DNA from: Siphonodentalium dalli | Lineage: Eukaryota; Mollusca; Scaphopoda; Gadilida; Siphonodentaliidae | DNA length: 64,000 bases | NCBI GenBank assembly: GCA_032622095.1 | Contig: CP136069.1 | Location: forward strand, 41,022,194-41,086,193 | Direction: 5' to 3' | Part shown: positions 35,401-50,400 of the stretch, one piece after another | Layout: each line of letters opens with the position of its first letter | Position numbering within the stretch: position 1 is the stretch's first letter | The notes under the pieces: generated by a model | What the model was told of the DNA's origin: nothing | Database searches by the model: none | Seen by the model: only the letters and a program-made list of their open reading frames with translations | Made by a program: the position numbers and the translations under genes

Positions 35401-38400
35401 AATAAAACGAAGTCGGAGGAAATTTTTGAAAAACGATAAAATGGAATTTGGCGGCAGGTTTTGAGTAGGGGTGGGCGGGTTACCCTAAACACAGGTATTC
35501 TTCATGTTGGCCTAACTTGAAAATATAAGGTTAACATAACTTGCTGAATGCTGATATAAGCCCAAGTTGCCAGGAAATGATAAGGGGGCCATTGGTTCAT
35601 GCTTCAGAACCAACCAGACAGCCCCAATTTTAGGCTTACTTTTAACAAAAATTCTTCCCGTGGGAAACCCCCGTAGCCCCAATAGTCATGAAGGGGTACC
35701 CCCCCCCCCCCACTCGCAAACCCACCCCTTGGTCCCACAAAATGTCCCCAAATTAGCCTAATCTAAAGGCCTGTGATGATGTTGCCTGATTAGAAAACAG
35801 AAACATTAATTTCAGTTTCTTTGAAAAGCCGATGGAAATCCTAACAGATTTGAGTCTCTAGATATGTGATTCAGTTTTCATTGTATTGGATGATACATAT
35901 TTCCCAAGACAACAAAATAAATTGTTTCCAAAATATGGAGTGCATTTCTGGCAAAGTAAACATTTGAAGGCCCTTCCACTAAGCGTTTGCCGCACATATA
36001 TGAGGCAACTGCATTTTATGCAGTGATGGCGTTTCCTGCGGTTACTCGTATGTTTCCATTGGAATTCATGATTTCTTTGTTATTCGCTTATTTTTGTGTA
36101 AAATGACTGCATGGTGAAGTGATGCACAATCACAGTCCAAAACTGACCTTTATCGAAAACTACTGTGCTTCCAGTGTCTTCGTTCTATACTATCATTACA
36201 AACGGCGGAATTTACTGATCAACTGCAGAAAAAAACATGCGGTACGTGAAAAATAAGAGCTGTACCACATCGCCGGATTAGGACACCGATGTGATACTGC
36301 TGCAAGCATTTTCTGCGATGTTACATGCCGTGTGCAAGCACTCATTGCCTCCAGTGCGTTATAATTCGATGAATCACGCCGCAAACGATGTGTGGAAGGG
36401 CCTTGAGAATCGTAGTATAAAGTAGCAATTATAAAAACAACAACATGTGAAAGAATAATCAGTAATAAATATCATTGACCGGTAAAAACTCGAAAATGAA
36501 GTCTACTAGATTGCAATGAGTTAAGGCCAAATAAAAAATATGTTTGGTTCTCAAGCACATTTTTTTTCAAAGTGATGAGGGAGGGCGGTATTTATTTTTA
36601 GTATTTATTACAACTTTAAGCCATGAGGGAGGCAGGTTTTGATATTTATTTTTTTATTATACATTTTAACCATGCGGGAGGCAGGTTTTTTTTTGTTTAA
36701 ATTATTTCCTAAAAATGTTTGTTAAAATACAGGAAGGGCATGGTATTTAACAGTTTTATACATCTCTGTGGCAGGGATGTGAAGGATAGAACAAGACAAA
36801 TTATTATTTAATACATGTTTTATTTATATAGAACATCTGTCATCAGAAAACATGTACTGAACATCCCCTGTTCAATACTTAAAAATAAAAATAATAACAC
36901 ATACATATTAAAAGATGTCATTGTCATTAGTACTGGAGGAACATGCACGTGGATCACTTGACTTTGAATGGAAACTCGAACCTAAAAAAGCGACCAAACA
37001 GTTCGGCAACGGTTTGAACGTTCAGTTCACGTGAAATATTATCAAAGTCAGCTGTTTTAGATTTCCCAATATTCATTGTTATGGCTACTTTACTTTCTGT
37101 CGATTTGACGAAAGGGTTAAATTCCATTGGTATATCGTGGGTATCAATGAGTTGGCGACACATGTCACCAACTGAGCAGTTGGTCCAACCGACGTGATCG
37201 TCCATGGTACACGTGTAAACGGTGTTTTATTTTCGGCATGTGTTAGAACACACGCGTTTACCAACGTCGCCATTTTTATTGTTCTAAAAATAGAGATGAA
37301 AAATCACAGCACACTCTATTTGCAATTCGGAGTAGGGTGTACTCTATTGGCAGTTTTCGCGGGAAACGGAATAGAATTTCCGGCTTCCGGCATTTGCGTA
37401 AATGGAAGCCGTACATTACATTCCGCAAACATTAGATTAGCAGAGTACAACGTTCGATTGACGTTTTCTTACAACAACAAGACTGTTGCGCGTTTCACAA
37501 TATTTTTAATATATGTCATTTCGAATGCGGGATACATGTTTATATATATTTATTTTGGAATGACAATAAAAAGCTTCAATGAGCACCATATTTTTGGGAC
37601 GCGGCGATCACTGAGAACCGAACATATTTTTTGATTTGGCCTAATATAATGGATTATGAATTTATCGTCTGTGTTCTGCATTCTAACATTTGTTGTGTTT
37701 CGCTATCGTGGGAAAATTGTCAAAATGTCATTGACCTCAGATCTTGCAATTTAAATTTAACCAACCATGAAGCAGTGTTTGTCATTGTTATTGGCTTTTT
37801 ATAGAGATTGGATTCTGTCTTGAAATGATCTGTTACCCCACTAGCCCATGGACTTGCGCATGCTCTGAGCCATTGCCAATTAAATGGAGGGATTCCCGTC
37901 AATACGGAAACAAAACTGAATCACAGATCTAGAGACCTAAATCTGTTAGGATTTCCGTCAGCTTTTCATGATAATGCCATCTATATACTAATTTTTTCTA
38001 ACTAAATACAGTTAAAGTAGAGCCTCTTTTAATCAGAGAAAACATCTGAAATTACTCCAAGTCTAAAATTTGTCACATGTTTACATCTAAATACGAGATG
38101 AAACTAAGTAACACCTTTATCAACTTGTTAATAATTTAATTTCGAAGTTCCTTTTCATCTAGGGATCTATGTAAGCGCAAATAACCAACCAATTTCCACT
38201 TAAGAAAGAACCTTAGAATGATCTGAAACTCATGATTTACAAGTTAATAGGGGTGATACCCTGCTTCATTCTATATAAAAATATCTGAAACTATTACGGC
38301 TTATCATATATATGCTTCTATATCTACTCACATCGATACCATCTTTCACTGTGCCTTTGTTATGTACAAATCCGCGACAGCAGATCTTTCCTCGGGCAGA

Positions 38401-41400
38401 CATCCTGGCGTTGCACTGATTTACAACAGACTCATTTGACTTGGAACAGGATCCCTGAAAACAAATGAATCCTCAATGTTTCTCAGCAGAGCTGTTAAGT
38501 TCCACGGATTCTCCGTGAGACTCACGGATTTCCACGGCAATTCCGCAAACACGGATAACCCCCAATTTCTCACGGATTCGTCAAAACACCACATTGAAAA
38601 TCCCAAAACAAAGTTTTTTTATTTTTTAAATTTGTGCATTTGCGGGAACTCCCTAAATGACAGTGACTTCCTTATTTCCGGTCCCGTAAATACCCACACA
38701 TTGACATTCACAGAATGTACCGTCGGTCACTTTTGATTGAAGACTCAAGTTGTGGTGAACTGTGACTGATATTAATTGATTTTCACACTCTGGTGAAGCC
38801 ACACGTATAAAGGGTGTTGTTTTAGTAAACAATACGTATAATCACAAGTGTGCAAAGTTCTGTTTTGTTAGGCCTCATTGATGAACATTTCTTAGTAAGT
38901 CAGATTAGTGGCATGAATTGCAGACGAAATAAAACAATACGTTTAATCACAAGTGTGCAGCTGTATTGTGAGGCCCCATTGATGAACATAAGTAATGGAT
39001 ACTTTATGATTTAAGTTCACTGATAGTGGTGTGCATTGATAACGGAATGTGTCTTTTGTTTTGCGGGTAAAACTTTTAAGACGGGTCATTTTGTACTTTC
39101 GGTTTCACGCACACATGTCCGGTTGTAACCTGTGTAACTCGGGTTTGTTTTGACTAACTTTAAACAAAGTTTCTGCTTCTTAAAATTTGTTAATAAATGG
39201 TGGAATGTGCACATTTCTTTTGTTGGTTAAACCGTAAGACGAGTCCATTTTGTCGTTTATTACGATGTTGTACTTTCGTTGCGCATATCCGGCTGTATCC
39301 GCTGGAATTCTGAGTATTTTACGAAGTGTGATCTGCTTCTTTCTTTTCAATCTCCCACACAGAGCAGCTCTATTACAATTACCAACAGGACATTCATTGC
39401 CATTTTATTTAGGTCTATATATTTATAAAATAGAAACTCATAAAAACTATGCAATCTTCATCATAAAAATTATTACATAACAGGTCTGGAATTTCTCAGC
39501 CTGCCATGTGCTTATAGTATCTGAATAACCCTGCAATACAGTAATGCCCTAAGTAATCAACCTCTTAACCACAGCAGAATTATGGGTAACTTTTCAGGAT
39601 TTAGTCGGAAATATGGCTTGTTTCCATTCATCGGAAAGCTCTCGGGGAGAGCTTTCCAATGAATGGCAACAAGCCATATTTCCGACTAAATCCTGAAAAG
39701 TTACCCATAATTCTGCTGTGGTCAATTACTTTGGGCATTACTGTACAGGTCATTCCCGTTACAATTGAATGGGAGAATTGGTTCAGTGATAAAACAGTTG
39801 ACCCTTCCAAATAAGTTATAAAAGAATACATTATTTATTTGGAGGGGTACTAAGGTAAAAAATAAAACAGACAACAGACAGAACAAATTTTATTATACGC
39901 CCAACAGTGAATTATAGAAAAAAAACGCGTTTAGATAAATATCGATATCACCCAGAAGGGGATATAGAAGAATATACTTTCACACTAGCTTGCGCGTGCG
40001 ACCGATTCACTTGCGAGTACCAATACTGTTTCTGGTTTGTACTATTGAAGAAGGTCAAAGTGAAAGAACCCATTGTAATATTCTAAATTATATTATATTC
40101 ACTGATACAGTTATAATTAAAATCTATTTTATGTTGAAATTCGACATATTTATGGCCGAAATAAAGGGAAGAATACGGAAACTATATTTTTATATTCTGC
40201 GGATGGTGAAGTAGCATTGTGAGAACAGGCATCGATCAGCTGATGGCAGGCCTCAGCCTAGGGGTCCAGAACAGGGAGACTTGAAGTCTCCCTCCAGGAA
40301 ATTTAGGGAGACTTCAGGAAATTTAGGGAGACTTCAGGGTGGGGATCCGGCAGAGACTACCAAAAATTGACAATTTTCAAATATCGCTTTATTTTATAAC
40401 ATCTGACAATAAAAAATTTAAAAAGATAAAATAACAAATAAAACTAAAAAAATTTGACTTTATCTGAAATTAGTTTAATTAATTGTTATTATACATTTAA
40501 AATTTTTGGAAATGTTTTGTGTAGCTATCATTTAAGCAAGACAATTATCAAGTTACAGTAATAGTTACTTGTTTAACTAAATGAAAGTAGTAATAGTATT
40601 ATTTCCTAGAGTCTAGACTGCAGCTTGGAAGATACGTTTGTACAGTCTGACTCGGAATCATGATGCATGTAACTTTTTAAGTTTAATTTGGTCACGGCTG
40701 TAATGTGGGTGTCCGCTAAAATAAACAATAAGGACTAACTAACAAAGGAGTTGCAAAAGCTTTTATTAATTAATGGCCTCCCTTAATTAATGCCAACATC
40801 ACTGGTATAATCCGATTAAAGCAATAAACTTGACATTATTTTATTTACGGAAGTCGGTCTATTCAAAAAGTCCGACGCGGTCTCTTCAAAAAGTCCGACG
40901 CGTTGCCGAAACGAACTTCCGAAGCGCTTGGTACATACTCTGATAATGCCGTAATTGTTTTATATCTGACAAGCGGGACGGCGGTCTTTTAAGTTAATTA
41001 AAACATTTATTTGTGACACTCACGATGGTCAGTAACAACACAGATGGGAACATCTCATCGTGTTTTCAGCGTGTCAAAACATTCGTGATTAACATTCATT
41101 ACCGCAAAGGGAACAAAGGCGACGGAATAACAAAACAATAGGTCATATTTTATTTTTTTATTTTAAACACTTGAGTCTTTGGCTCTGCATCGTCTGTTTC
41201 TTTTTGGGATGGCCGCCACAATTCATCTATATACGGACATGTCCAGACATGTCCGGAAAAAAAACTAGAAAAAAAATTAAGAAAAAAAAAAAAATTCCCC
41301 CTAAAATTGAAGGCGACTTCGATTTCGCCTTAGAGCGACGATAGGGCGAAGTCAGCGACAGTAAGGCGACAATCTCGCCCGAGTCGCCTTGTGAGCTGAG

Positions 41401-44400
41401 GCCTGGCTGATGGCTTCAAAAAGTATGCATCGATTGAAGACAATTGTGATATAATTTAACGTTGGAAGTGGTGAATTTCTTTGGAAATGCGTATAATAAA
41501 AAGAATATCTAGTGTTTTTTTTAGTGGATACCGAAAAATACGTCATTCGTGACCGCGACAAATGTTTATTTTCGCTCGCGGCAAGCCGCTCGCGAAACTA
41601 AACATTTTTCTCGCTCACTCATGACATATTTTTCGGTATCCACTCAAAAACACTAGATATGTTCTATATATTACAAAAACAGAATGATTCATATTCATTG
41701 GTGGGAAATGTTCAGAAAATATAGTTGTTTGTTGAACTTATTATCTGAACATTTACTAAGTGAACTACTCGTCAATGAGTCTTTATTATAGAAAGGTTTA
41801 ATATGCCACTCAAAGATAAAACTTACCAACTGGACCAAAAGATCAATAGTGTGTGTCTGTAAACTGGATGGACGATCTTTCCCCTTTCGTTTTCCACTGG
41901 ACCCAGAAGATTCCGTAGGAGGATCTAATAATTCGGAATCACTTCGGAAAGCACCGTCAACCAATGCAAGACTATTCACGATGTTCTCACAATAAGGTCT
42001 CATAGAGTTCTGTAATTAATTAATAACTCTAGTTAAAACCACATAGCGGTTTGCGCTCCACAAAACACCGAATAATATTCGCTTTTGAATTTTGCCAGTA
42101 TCGAAATAGGTTGATAAACTACCTTTCTACGAGCATTATATAAGTTTCCAGAAAGACACATTTGAAATCATAAAAAATATAACTTCGAACACAATTTACG
42201 GGCCCAGTGTCATTTGTTTTCATCGAAAATCTGGAATCGGAAATGGAATATCCAGAAAAGTTACAGTGTGTTATCTTAGGCATAAAAAAAAATAGCTTTG
42301 TTTCCGGTAACCCTCTCCCCGCTTGCCAGACGGCCCCCCGTTTTTTGCAAAATAAAAAAAATTCCAAAGTTCCCAATTTACAGTCTGAAAATTACAAATC
42401 TCATTCTCCCAACTGGACTTTATTCTTCCAGTTTCTATTAGTTTAAGTTTCTGGTTTCAATTCAATGAGTCATTAGCCTAATTAACTTGCAAAATCGCAC
42501 TCACAAAACTCACCAAACCGGGGATAGTGGGCTAAAAAACATCCAAAAACATGATTCCTCGAAAATAGGCAACTTTAACCCAAAGTCTTTTAGACTGATG
42601 GGTATGGAATATGTTTATTAACTCAATTTGAAATGTTTGGGGGTGTTGATTAATAGAAATTAAATGGATTTGGACATATGACAATTTTGCTTCATACAAA
42701 TTCTCAACAATCTGATAGTTAGGCACTGAAGCATGTAACCCCAGTATAAAAATTGGATGAAACATTGATGATTTGTGGGAAGGTGCAGGGAGGTGGGAAT
42801 TTTTTTAGCGGGTCAATATTGTTCACATACAGGGAGCTCATGCTTTAACGCAACATGTTATTATGGAATAACTACTTAATTCTACATGCATGTACTAAAT
42901 TATACCAAGAATCAATCATATATAATAGTCCTGACTATAATTCGTAAATAATAATTTCAACTAACTAGAATAAAGTCTATATCAGTTTTATAGAGGTACA
43001 TGTATGGACTTAGTATTTTTGTGTCCAATGTGGGGAAGGTAGTGGTGTGGTGAAAGCTTCCCTAAGACAAAAGATTCAAGACAGCCACTCCTATATGCGA
43101 GATTTGTACAAAGAGCAGTCTGACTCCTGTTATTGCCAGGCCATATGATAAATAAAAACTTAAATAAAAGAATATAAAATAAAGTGCCTAGCAAGATCAT
43201 TACAATATTATATCTAGATAGACTATATATACATTATTACATAGTATATCTGTATCTACAATACATTAAGGGCTGTTATTACCTTGTGCGTTATGGGACT
43301 TAAACGAGAGGCCGATCACGATCGGCAGATGTTTAACCCATACCTTGGCGATAGCGATTAGCTATTTTTATAAATTTTATAAATCCTTACACCAACCTTT
43401 TCATGAGTGCAAAAGTTTCAACAATTCACACTTTATATAGTGATCGTGTGAAAAATATTTAGTTATCACATTGTGTCAACAGGATTGGTGGAGGATGTTA
43501 ATATTTTTAAGCAAATAAACCAAATGACCCTCACTATGCAGGTTAGGGGTGTGTTATCGTCAACTATGCCAAGAACTATAAACATAATCAATGGAAATAT
43601 TTGAGTTATCAAATCGGATAGAATGGGGGTAATCTTACCCAAACTAATGAACTGATAAACACAAAATAGTCTATGAAAAGCATGTCATTGGATTTAGAAC
43701 CCCATACAATAAGTCAGTCTCAAGAATACCAGCACCATTAATATTATCCTGGAGCCCAAATGCAATTGAGGGAATTTCAAAATAAGACATTTCCTCTAAT
43801 GATGAATATTCAATTGGTGATGTATTGAAACCCTTACTGAACCTGGCTCAAAGTGACAGGGATAATATTATATCTGTCTATCGCATAATATGTGTCTATG
43901 AAATGGTTTAATTTTAATCCCAAATCCATGCAAATCAAAAGTGGATCACCATCAACCTGGACATAACATAGGAGAATGATTAAATGAAAAGCATCAAAAC
44001 CATATGATGTGTGGAGAGGGTTAATCATTTTCAATGACATGTTATGGAACTAAGGAATGTGTGGATAAATTTTTGTCTAAGATAAGACAACAGTGTTTGT
44101 AAAGAACAATGTCTGTAAAACAACACTACAAAGTAACAATGGACTATTCCAATTTATTATTTTAGAATAGGTGTCATATAGTGTGTGCATATAGCTAATG
44201 TAATAAACCTGTTTCAACAAAGGGGTTAACTTCATATTGCACAGAAAGCAGAACTCCACCAGAGAGTGAGTAATCAATCACAGTTTGACATAATTATGAT
44301 AACAAGTCCAGCCAGCCAGTGGTACCACTATCATGCTTTATAGCATGTAGTATCTAATGTCATAGTGATAATTAACTCATTTCAATAACACACATTGCTG

Positions 44401-47400
44401 TGGGATATATGTTCTCTTCAACTTCCCAGCAGTAATTACTTGAATTATAAAGGGTCATAACTCTGTTAAAATATATCGGATCAAACCCATATTCGAACTC
44501 GATCTGTATTTAGGGGTGATAAATTAATATACCAAATTTTGTGTTGATCAGATGAAAAATGTTTTGAGTCATAGCAGCTTGGGTGAATTCTAAGTAAACA
44601 TAAGAGTGAAAAGGGTTAATTAAACAATACCAAAAACCATACAGATGAAGAACGTGCTAAGAAAAACCTAGGTAAGAAATATGAGGCAGATCAGAAGAAA
44701 TATGTTCAACTTATTGCATTGGATAGCATGTGTGTAAAAGGTTAATTATTTTCTAAACTGATCAACCAATCAATACCAAAAACTATACAGGTGAGGGGTG
44801 TGTCATCATAAACCTACATATCAAATATGAACACAATCGGACAAAAAAATATTTCGGTTAGAGCATCGGATTTTTTTTAAATTTATTTTATTTTCGAAAA
44901 AAGGGTCATAACTCCTTTAAAATAAATCAAACCCATATTCGAACTCGATCTGTATTTTTGGCTGTGAAACTCACATACCAAATTTGGTTCCAATCAGATA
45001 AAAAATGTTTGAGTTATGGCAGAATGCGTGAATTCTAAGTTGAAAAAGGGCCATAACTCTGTAACAAAATCTCGGATCAAACCCAAATTCGAACTCGATC
45101 TGTATTTTGGGCTGAGAAACCCATTTGGTGTTGATTGGATAGAAAATGTTTGAGTTATCGCATTACTCGTAAAGTGTCTACGGACAGACAGACAGACAGA
45201 CGGACAGACAGACAGACGGACAGACAGACAGACAGACGGACGAACGACGAGTGGTCAATCCGGGCAACGACACTATGTTTACCATACTATGGTATGGGTA
45301 AACATAAAAACGAGAGGCCGATCACGATCGGCAGATGTTAACCCATCCCTTGGCGATAAAAATTTAATATGATCGGATAAATGAGAGTTTTGGTGTTGAA
45401 TTATAGAGTATACTGTTATGTACTATTATAGACAAATGTACATAACACAAATTATTGGAATTTATGGGTCACTGGCATTTATATAAGAGAATGCACTGGT
45501 ACAGGATCTGTAATGCTAAACCACCACAGCCAGCAAGTCCGTGGGTTAAATGTGTAGGTGTGACCTGGACATGGAATACTTGGGTTAAGAGAGTCCAATT
45601 TAAGTTTACAATAATAATGTGTCCTAGTATACAGATAAGCAACCTCACCACTGACCCATTAATATCAATTATATAGCACAGCTGTCAAAAAATCACAGGA
45701 ATTGTTTATGTTGAACACTGACCTCTATTAAACCAATAACAATTATAATGATATCAGACCATCTGAAGATATAACTCTGCAGCACAGATGTCCAAGTCTA
45801 CTGTTAATATCATGTGATGTTTATTGTTGAATCTTATTTTAAATTAGATACCATAGCCTTCTTTATCAGATTATTTGCACATTGGCATAAGAAACATCAG
45901 AAAATAATATAGCTTTATCAATAGCTAAGTAGTCCAAATGCAATTGGTGAATTAATTAAAAAATTAAAGGGACACATTGGAAATCTTTTTATCAACTTGT
46001 ATCATAATCATCAATATCTAAATGAAAACAAATGACAATGTCAATGACATTTTTTTTATTGTTATTATAAAAGTTAAAAATAATTGTTTTTTTAAATTGA
46101 TTTTTTTTTACAATTTTGTTTTTTTTTGAAAAATGGTCATAACTCCTTTAAAATAAATCGGATCAAACCCATATTCGAACTAGATCTGAAACTCACATAC
46201 CAAATTTGGTTCCAATCAGATAAAAAATGTTTGAGTTATGGCAGAATGTGTGAATTCTAAGTCGAAAAAGGGCCATAACTCTGTAACAAAAACTCGGATC
46301 AAACCCAAATTCGAACTCGATCTGTATTTTGTGCTGATATACCCATATACAAAATTTGCTTCTGATTGGATAGAAAATGTTTGAGTTATCGCATTACACG
46401 TGAAGTGTCTACGGACGGACAGACGGACGGACAGACGGACGGACGGACGAACGACGAGTGGTCAATCCGGACAACGACACTATGTTTACCATACATGGTA
46501 TGGGTAAACATAAAAAAGGAAGAAAAAAAAGAGGTTTACCCCCTCCCTACCCTAATTTTTTGCCCTCCGTTACCGGAAACGAAGGTACTTTTTTATTTGG
46601 CCTTAGCATGAAACTATTAAAAAACGTCACCACTGCTTTCTTTTCATTTTAATCATCAAAACCATGTAGCACCATAATCATTTGAGAGCAACAACAGCTT
46701 TAGATTTTCTTCTTACAGGCCTGCAGGTTTCAAAATTATGTGTAACCTATTTTTGTTCGCCTGGTTTGTGCTTAGGTAACCCATACCATACAGGTAGGTT
46801 AGCAGGAGAGTTACACAAACTGTTATAATCACTACAACTGGTATTATTAACTGCAGATGGATAACTCATTGAACTACCATAATAAATTTGAATGTCTCAT
46901 TTTGGGACTTGATTGAGTAAAAATTAAGGTGAATTAGTTATCACGAGACCTGCATTTATAAAACTATGGCACAACCTGTGTTTCGTTTGTGGCATTTTCA
47001 TTTTAGATAACCTCCAGGCGAACTGAAGGGCCATTCGCCTCAAATTAGCAGGCCCTACTTATGGTCTACAGTTGCAAGTTTTACGCGGCTGCTGAATAAA
47101 AAAATTGAACCGGCACAAACAAAACAATCTTAAATTTATCGAAAAATATAAGAAACAAAACACATTTTTAGTGCTATATCAACAAATTTGTTTGGAAATA
47201 TTCCTCTTAGATACCTCTTCCAAATTAGGTACATTAATGCCCTAAATAATCGACTCCTTAACCACAGCAGAATTATGGGTAACTTTTCAGGATTTAGACG
47301 GAAATATTGCTTGTTACCAATCATCGAAAAGCTCTCAGTGAGAGCTTTCTGATGAATGGCAACAAGCCATATTTTCGACTAAATCCAGAAAAATTACCCA

Positions 47401-50400
47401 TAATTCTGCTTTGGTTAAGGAGTCCATTATTTAGGGCATTACTGTATACATACCTTTGGGGCTCGAATGAGCCATATCCGTTTAAGCATGAACATGTACT
47501 AACGCCGTCAGGGACTAACCTCATTGTAGATATGGAAGATATGTTAAACCTTCTCTATATCAAACCTCAATTCTTCCAGTTTTTGCCCTTGAAGAAAGAG
47601 ACTTCTCTCTGATAATCGAGCACTCATATGTTCGAAAAGCACACTTAAAGCATGTGGTGGTTTGGAGCATAACTTTCCACTTTTGTCACATTCCAGCCTG
47701 GTTACAGCAATGAAAATGGACCCATACGTACATGAAATACATTTATATGGACTTTATAATCCTCAGAAAGAAGTTGTAGAAAGTTATAGAAATTACTACT
47801 TCATAGAAAAAAAGGGCCCCATTTTTCCTGTAGTAATTTTTCCATGATTATCAGAAAGCAAATTATAAGAAAACTCCTTTGGGGGGGGCCGAAATATTTC
47901 CTTTAAGTGTGCAAAAAATAGAAAGAAAAATCCATTTCTGGTTATACAAGGTTCTATTGGCGGGGGCCTCTGAATCAAGATTGTAATTTTATAATTCCTA
48001 CATAACAATTTATGGAAAAAGAGGTTTTTTAAATACAAACGAATTAAAATTCTTTTAAGGTATTCAATTTTATTTCTATTTTCATTTCAACCGATCGACC
48101 CAATTGTTAAGAAAATATATCTGCAACCCAAATATTATAAAATAAATGGTCAAACAGTATTACCTGTATAGTTTTCAGGAATGTTAGTTGTTCACTTAAT
48201 TTTGGAACATTCACAGATATATCCACAGACACGGAAGACGTCAGTTTGGTCCATCTTTCATTCAGTGGACTGTATTTCCACTCTGCCGGCTTCATGGAAG
48301 ACTGATAAGACAGGTTATAAAAGACAGGTTAAAAAATACAGGTTATTTCAACATTTGGATATAAGATTCACAAAACATACCTTTTATTTATCTATGGGTT
48401 GCTTGAGTGGCCGATAAATCCTAGCATGCTAAAAATAGCTTCAAAAACAATCTCTTTATATGCCAAGTGTGGCATATGCACCGGCACTCAGTTTAGAGAG
48501 TGGGCAATCGATTATATATTTTGGAACTTCTGTCTGTGTGTATGTATGTGTCTTATAGACTCGAAAACTGCTCCACGATCCGACTCGAATTTGGCCTACT
48601 TTGATCCAGGGAACAATATGGGCGGGTCAAATTTCACGTGCAACCGTGTCCTTGAACTTGACCTCGCTCATATATGCTCATATAGGCATGTTTCTGGACC
48701 TTGACCAATCCGACTCGAATTTGGTACGTAGGGCTACTTTGATCCCTGGAACAATATGGGCGGGTCAAATTTCACGTGCGAAGGTGTCCTTGACCCTGCT
48801 CATATACACTCATATAGGCATGTTTCTGGACCCGACACACTGTATATTCTGCCCAGACAGAGGAGATCACAAAGAAATCCCTACATAGCCGGACGAAGTC
48901 GGGCACATCAGCTAGTACTAAATATTTGTATGGATGGAGAATTTTTTTATTTTCTAAACCCAAGAAGTGGGTATCCTTTCCTGGGCCATCAATACACCAA
49001 AGCACAACCAAATCCAATGTTCATACGGATGCAAAATTCAGAAATTCCCAAGTCAAGCAAGGGCTTCAAATTTTTTTTTTCAAGTCAAACAAGGGCCATA
49101 AATTTGGTAAAAATGAATAGACGAAACCTGTAGTAAGTCAGTATCCTTTCCCTGAGCTGTGCTATCACCATGCCAAAGGACAACAATATCTGATAATTAA
49201 CACCTGAGTTACAAGGTGATATGCTCAGACAGAAACAAAATTTGCAAATTTCCAGGTCAAATAAGGTTTGTAACTCTGGTAAAAATTATTCGACAAAACC
49301 TGTAGTATGTGGGTATCCTTTCCCCCAGCCGGTGCTATCACCATGACAAAGGACAACGAAATCCGATAATAAACACCCGAGTTACAAGGTGATATGTTTG
49401 GACAGACAGACGGACGGAAATTTCTAAGTCAAACACGTTCCATAACTCTGGTAACTAGAGGTGTGACTGTCCCAATGGGACTAAGGATACCCCCCGTGTT
49501 TTTAAAATACTAAGCTGACTCCAGTATACCCCCCTAACTTCATTGCAGGGGTATAAAAATGAATCGATGAAACCCGTAGTATATGGTATCCTTTCCCCCA
49601 ACCAGTGCTATCACCATACCTAAGGACAACGAAATCCGATAATTAACACACAAGTTACAAGGTGATTTGTTCAGACGGACGGATGGCTAGAGAGACAGAC
49701 AGACGGAGGTCGGGGGCATAAACAGGTCGGGGGCATAATAAGCAGTTACGTCCAAAAAACTCATAGGCCAGACAAGAGCTCTAAAAGAATCAAAATCGAA
49801 CAAAAGTTAAACATATAAATTTTATTTTCAACTCTATCAAACTTCCTGATGTCACAATAATATATAAGTAGCCGACATTTTGAAATGGAGCACACACAAG
49901 CCTGAATTTAATGTGTCTGACATTTGCAGAATGTGGTCCCCAGAGGATGAATTTAGTGACGCTATCCCATACTAGCATTACCAAATTAACCCTCTGGAGA
50001 CCTCATTCTGCTGGGCCTCATCTTCTAGGAAATAACTAGTCTCAAATTAACATTATTTTTAGTTACTTTTTCCCTTGTAAGTTTCTATAGCCATTAACCC
50101 TTTATCCAACAAACCGGCCAAAAAACGCCAAAATAAGGCTTCAACAGCCTAAAATATCTTCGGTCTGTCTCAATAGAACCATACAAATATGGATATCATT
50201 GGAACCGGCTCCTTGACCACATTGTGATAGTTACAGTTATGCCCTGTGCCAATGCATTCTCTTATATATGCGAGTCGACCATAGGTCGCCTCGCATATAT
50301 AAGAGAATGCATTGGCCTAAAAAAAATCTTTTTTTAACACTTTTTACCATTTTTTCTTACATTCTTTAACAATTTTATAATTTTTAATGTGTTAAGCCAA

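Noticed and set aside
47466-47515. Minus-strand exon candidate reading VPDGVSTCSCLNGYGSF
   Set aside because: It looks EGF-like and has a good donor, but it is not needed: the ODR4 frame joins in phase without it, and its acceptor is poor.
47307-47612. Plus-strand frame containing EPYPFKHEHVLTPSG
   Set aside because: Its first half is the MITE arm and its second half is antisense to the probable ODR4 exon; no convincing plus-strand acceptor.
48601-49133. Overlapping frames of 95 and 125 codons
   Set aside because: They span the Helitron copy and the adjacent tandem repeat, and part of the translation recurs at 62120-62345 in the other Helitron.
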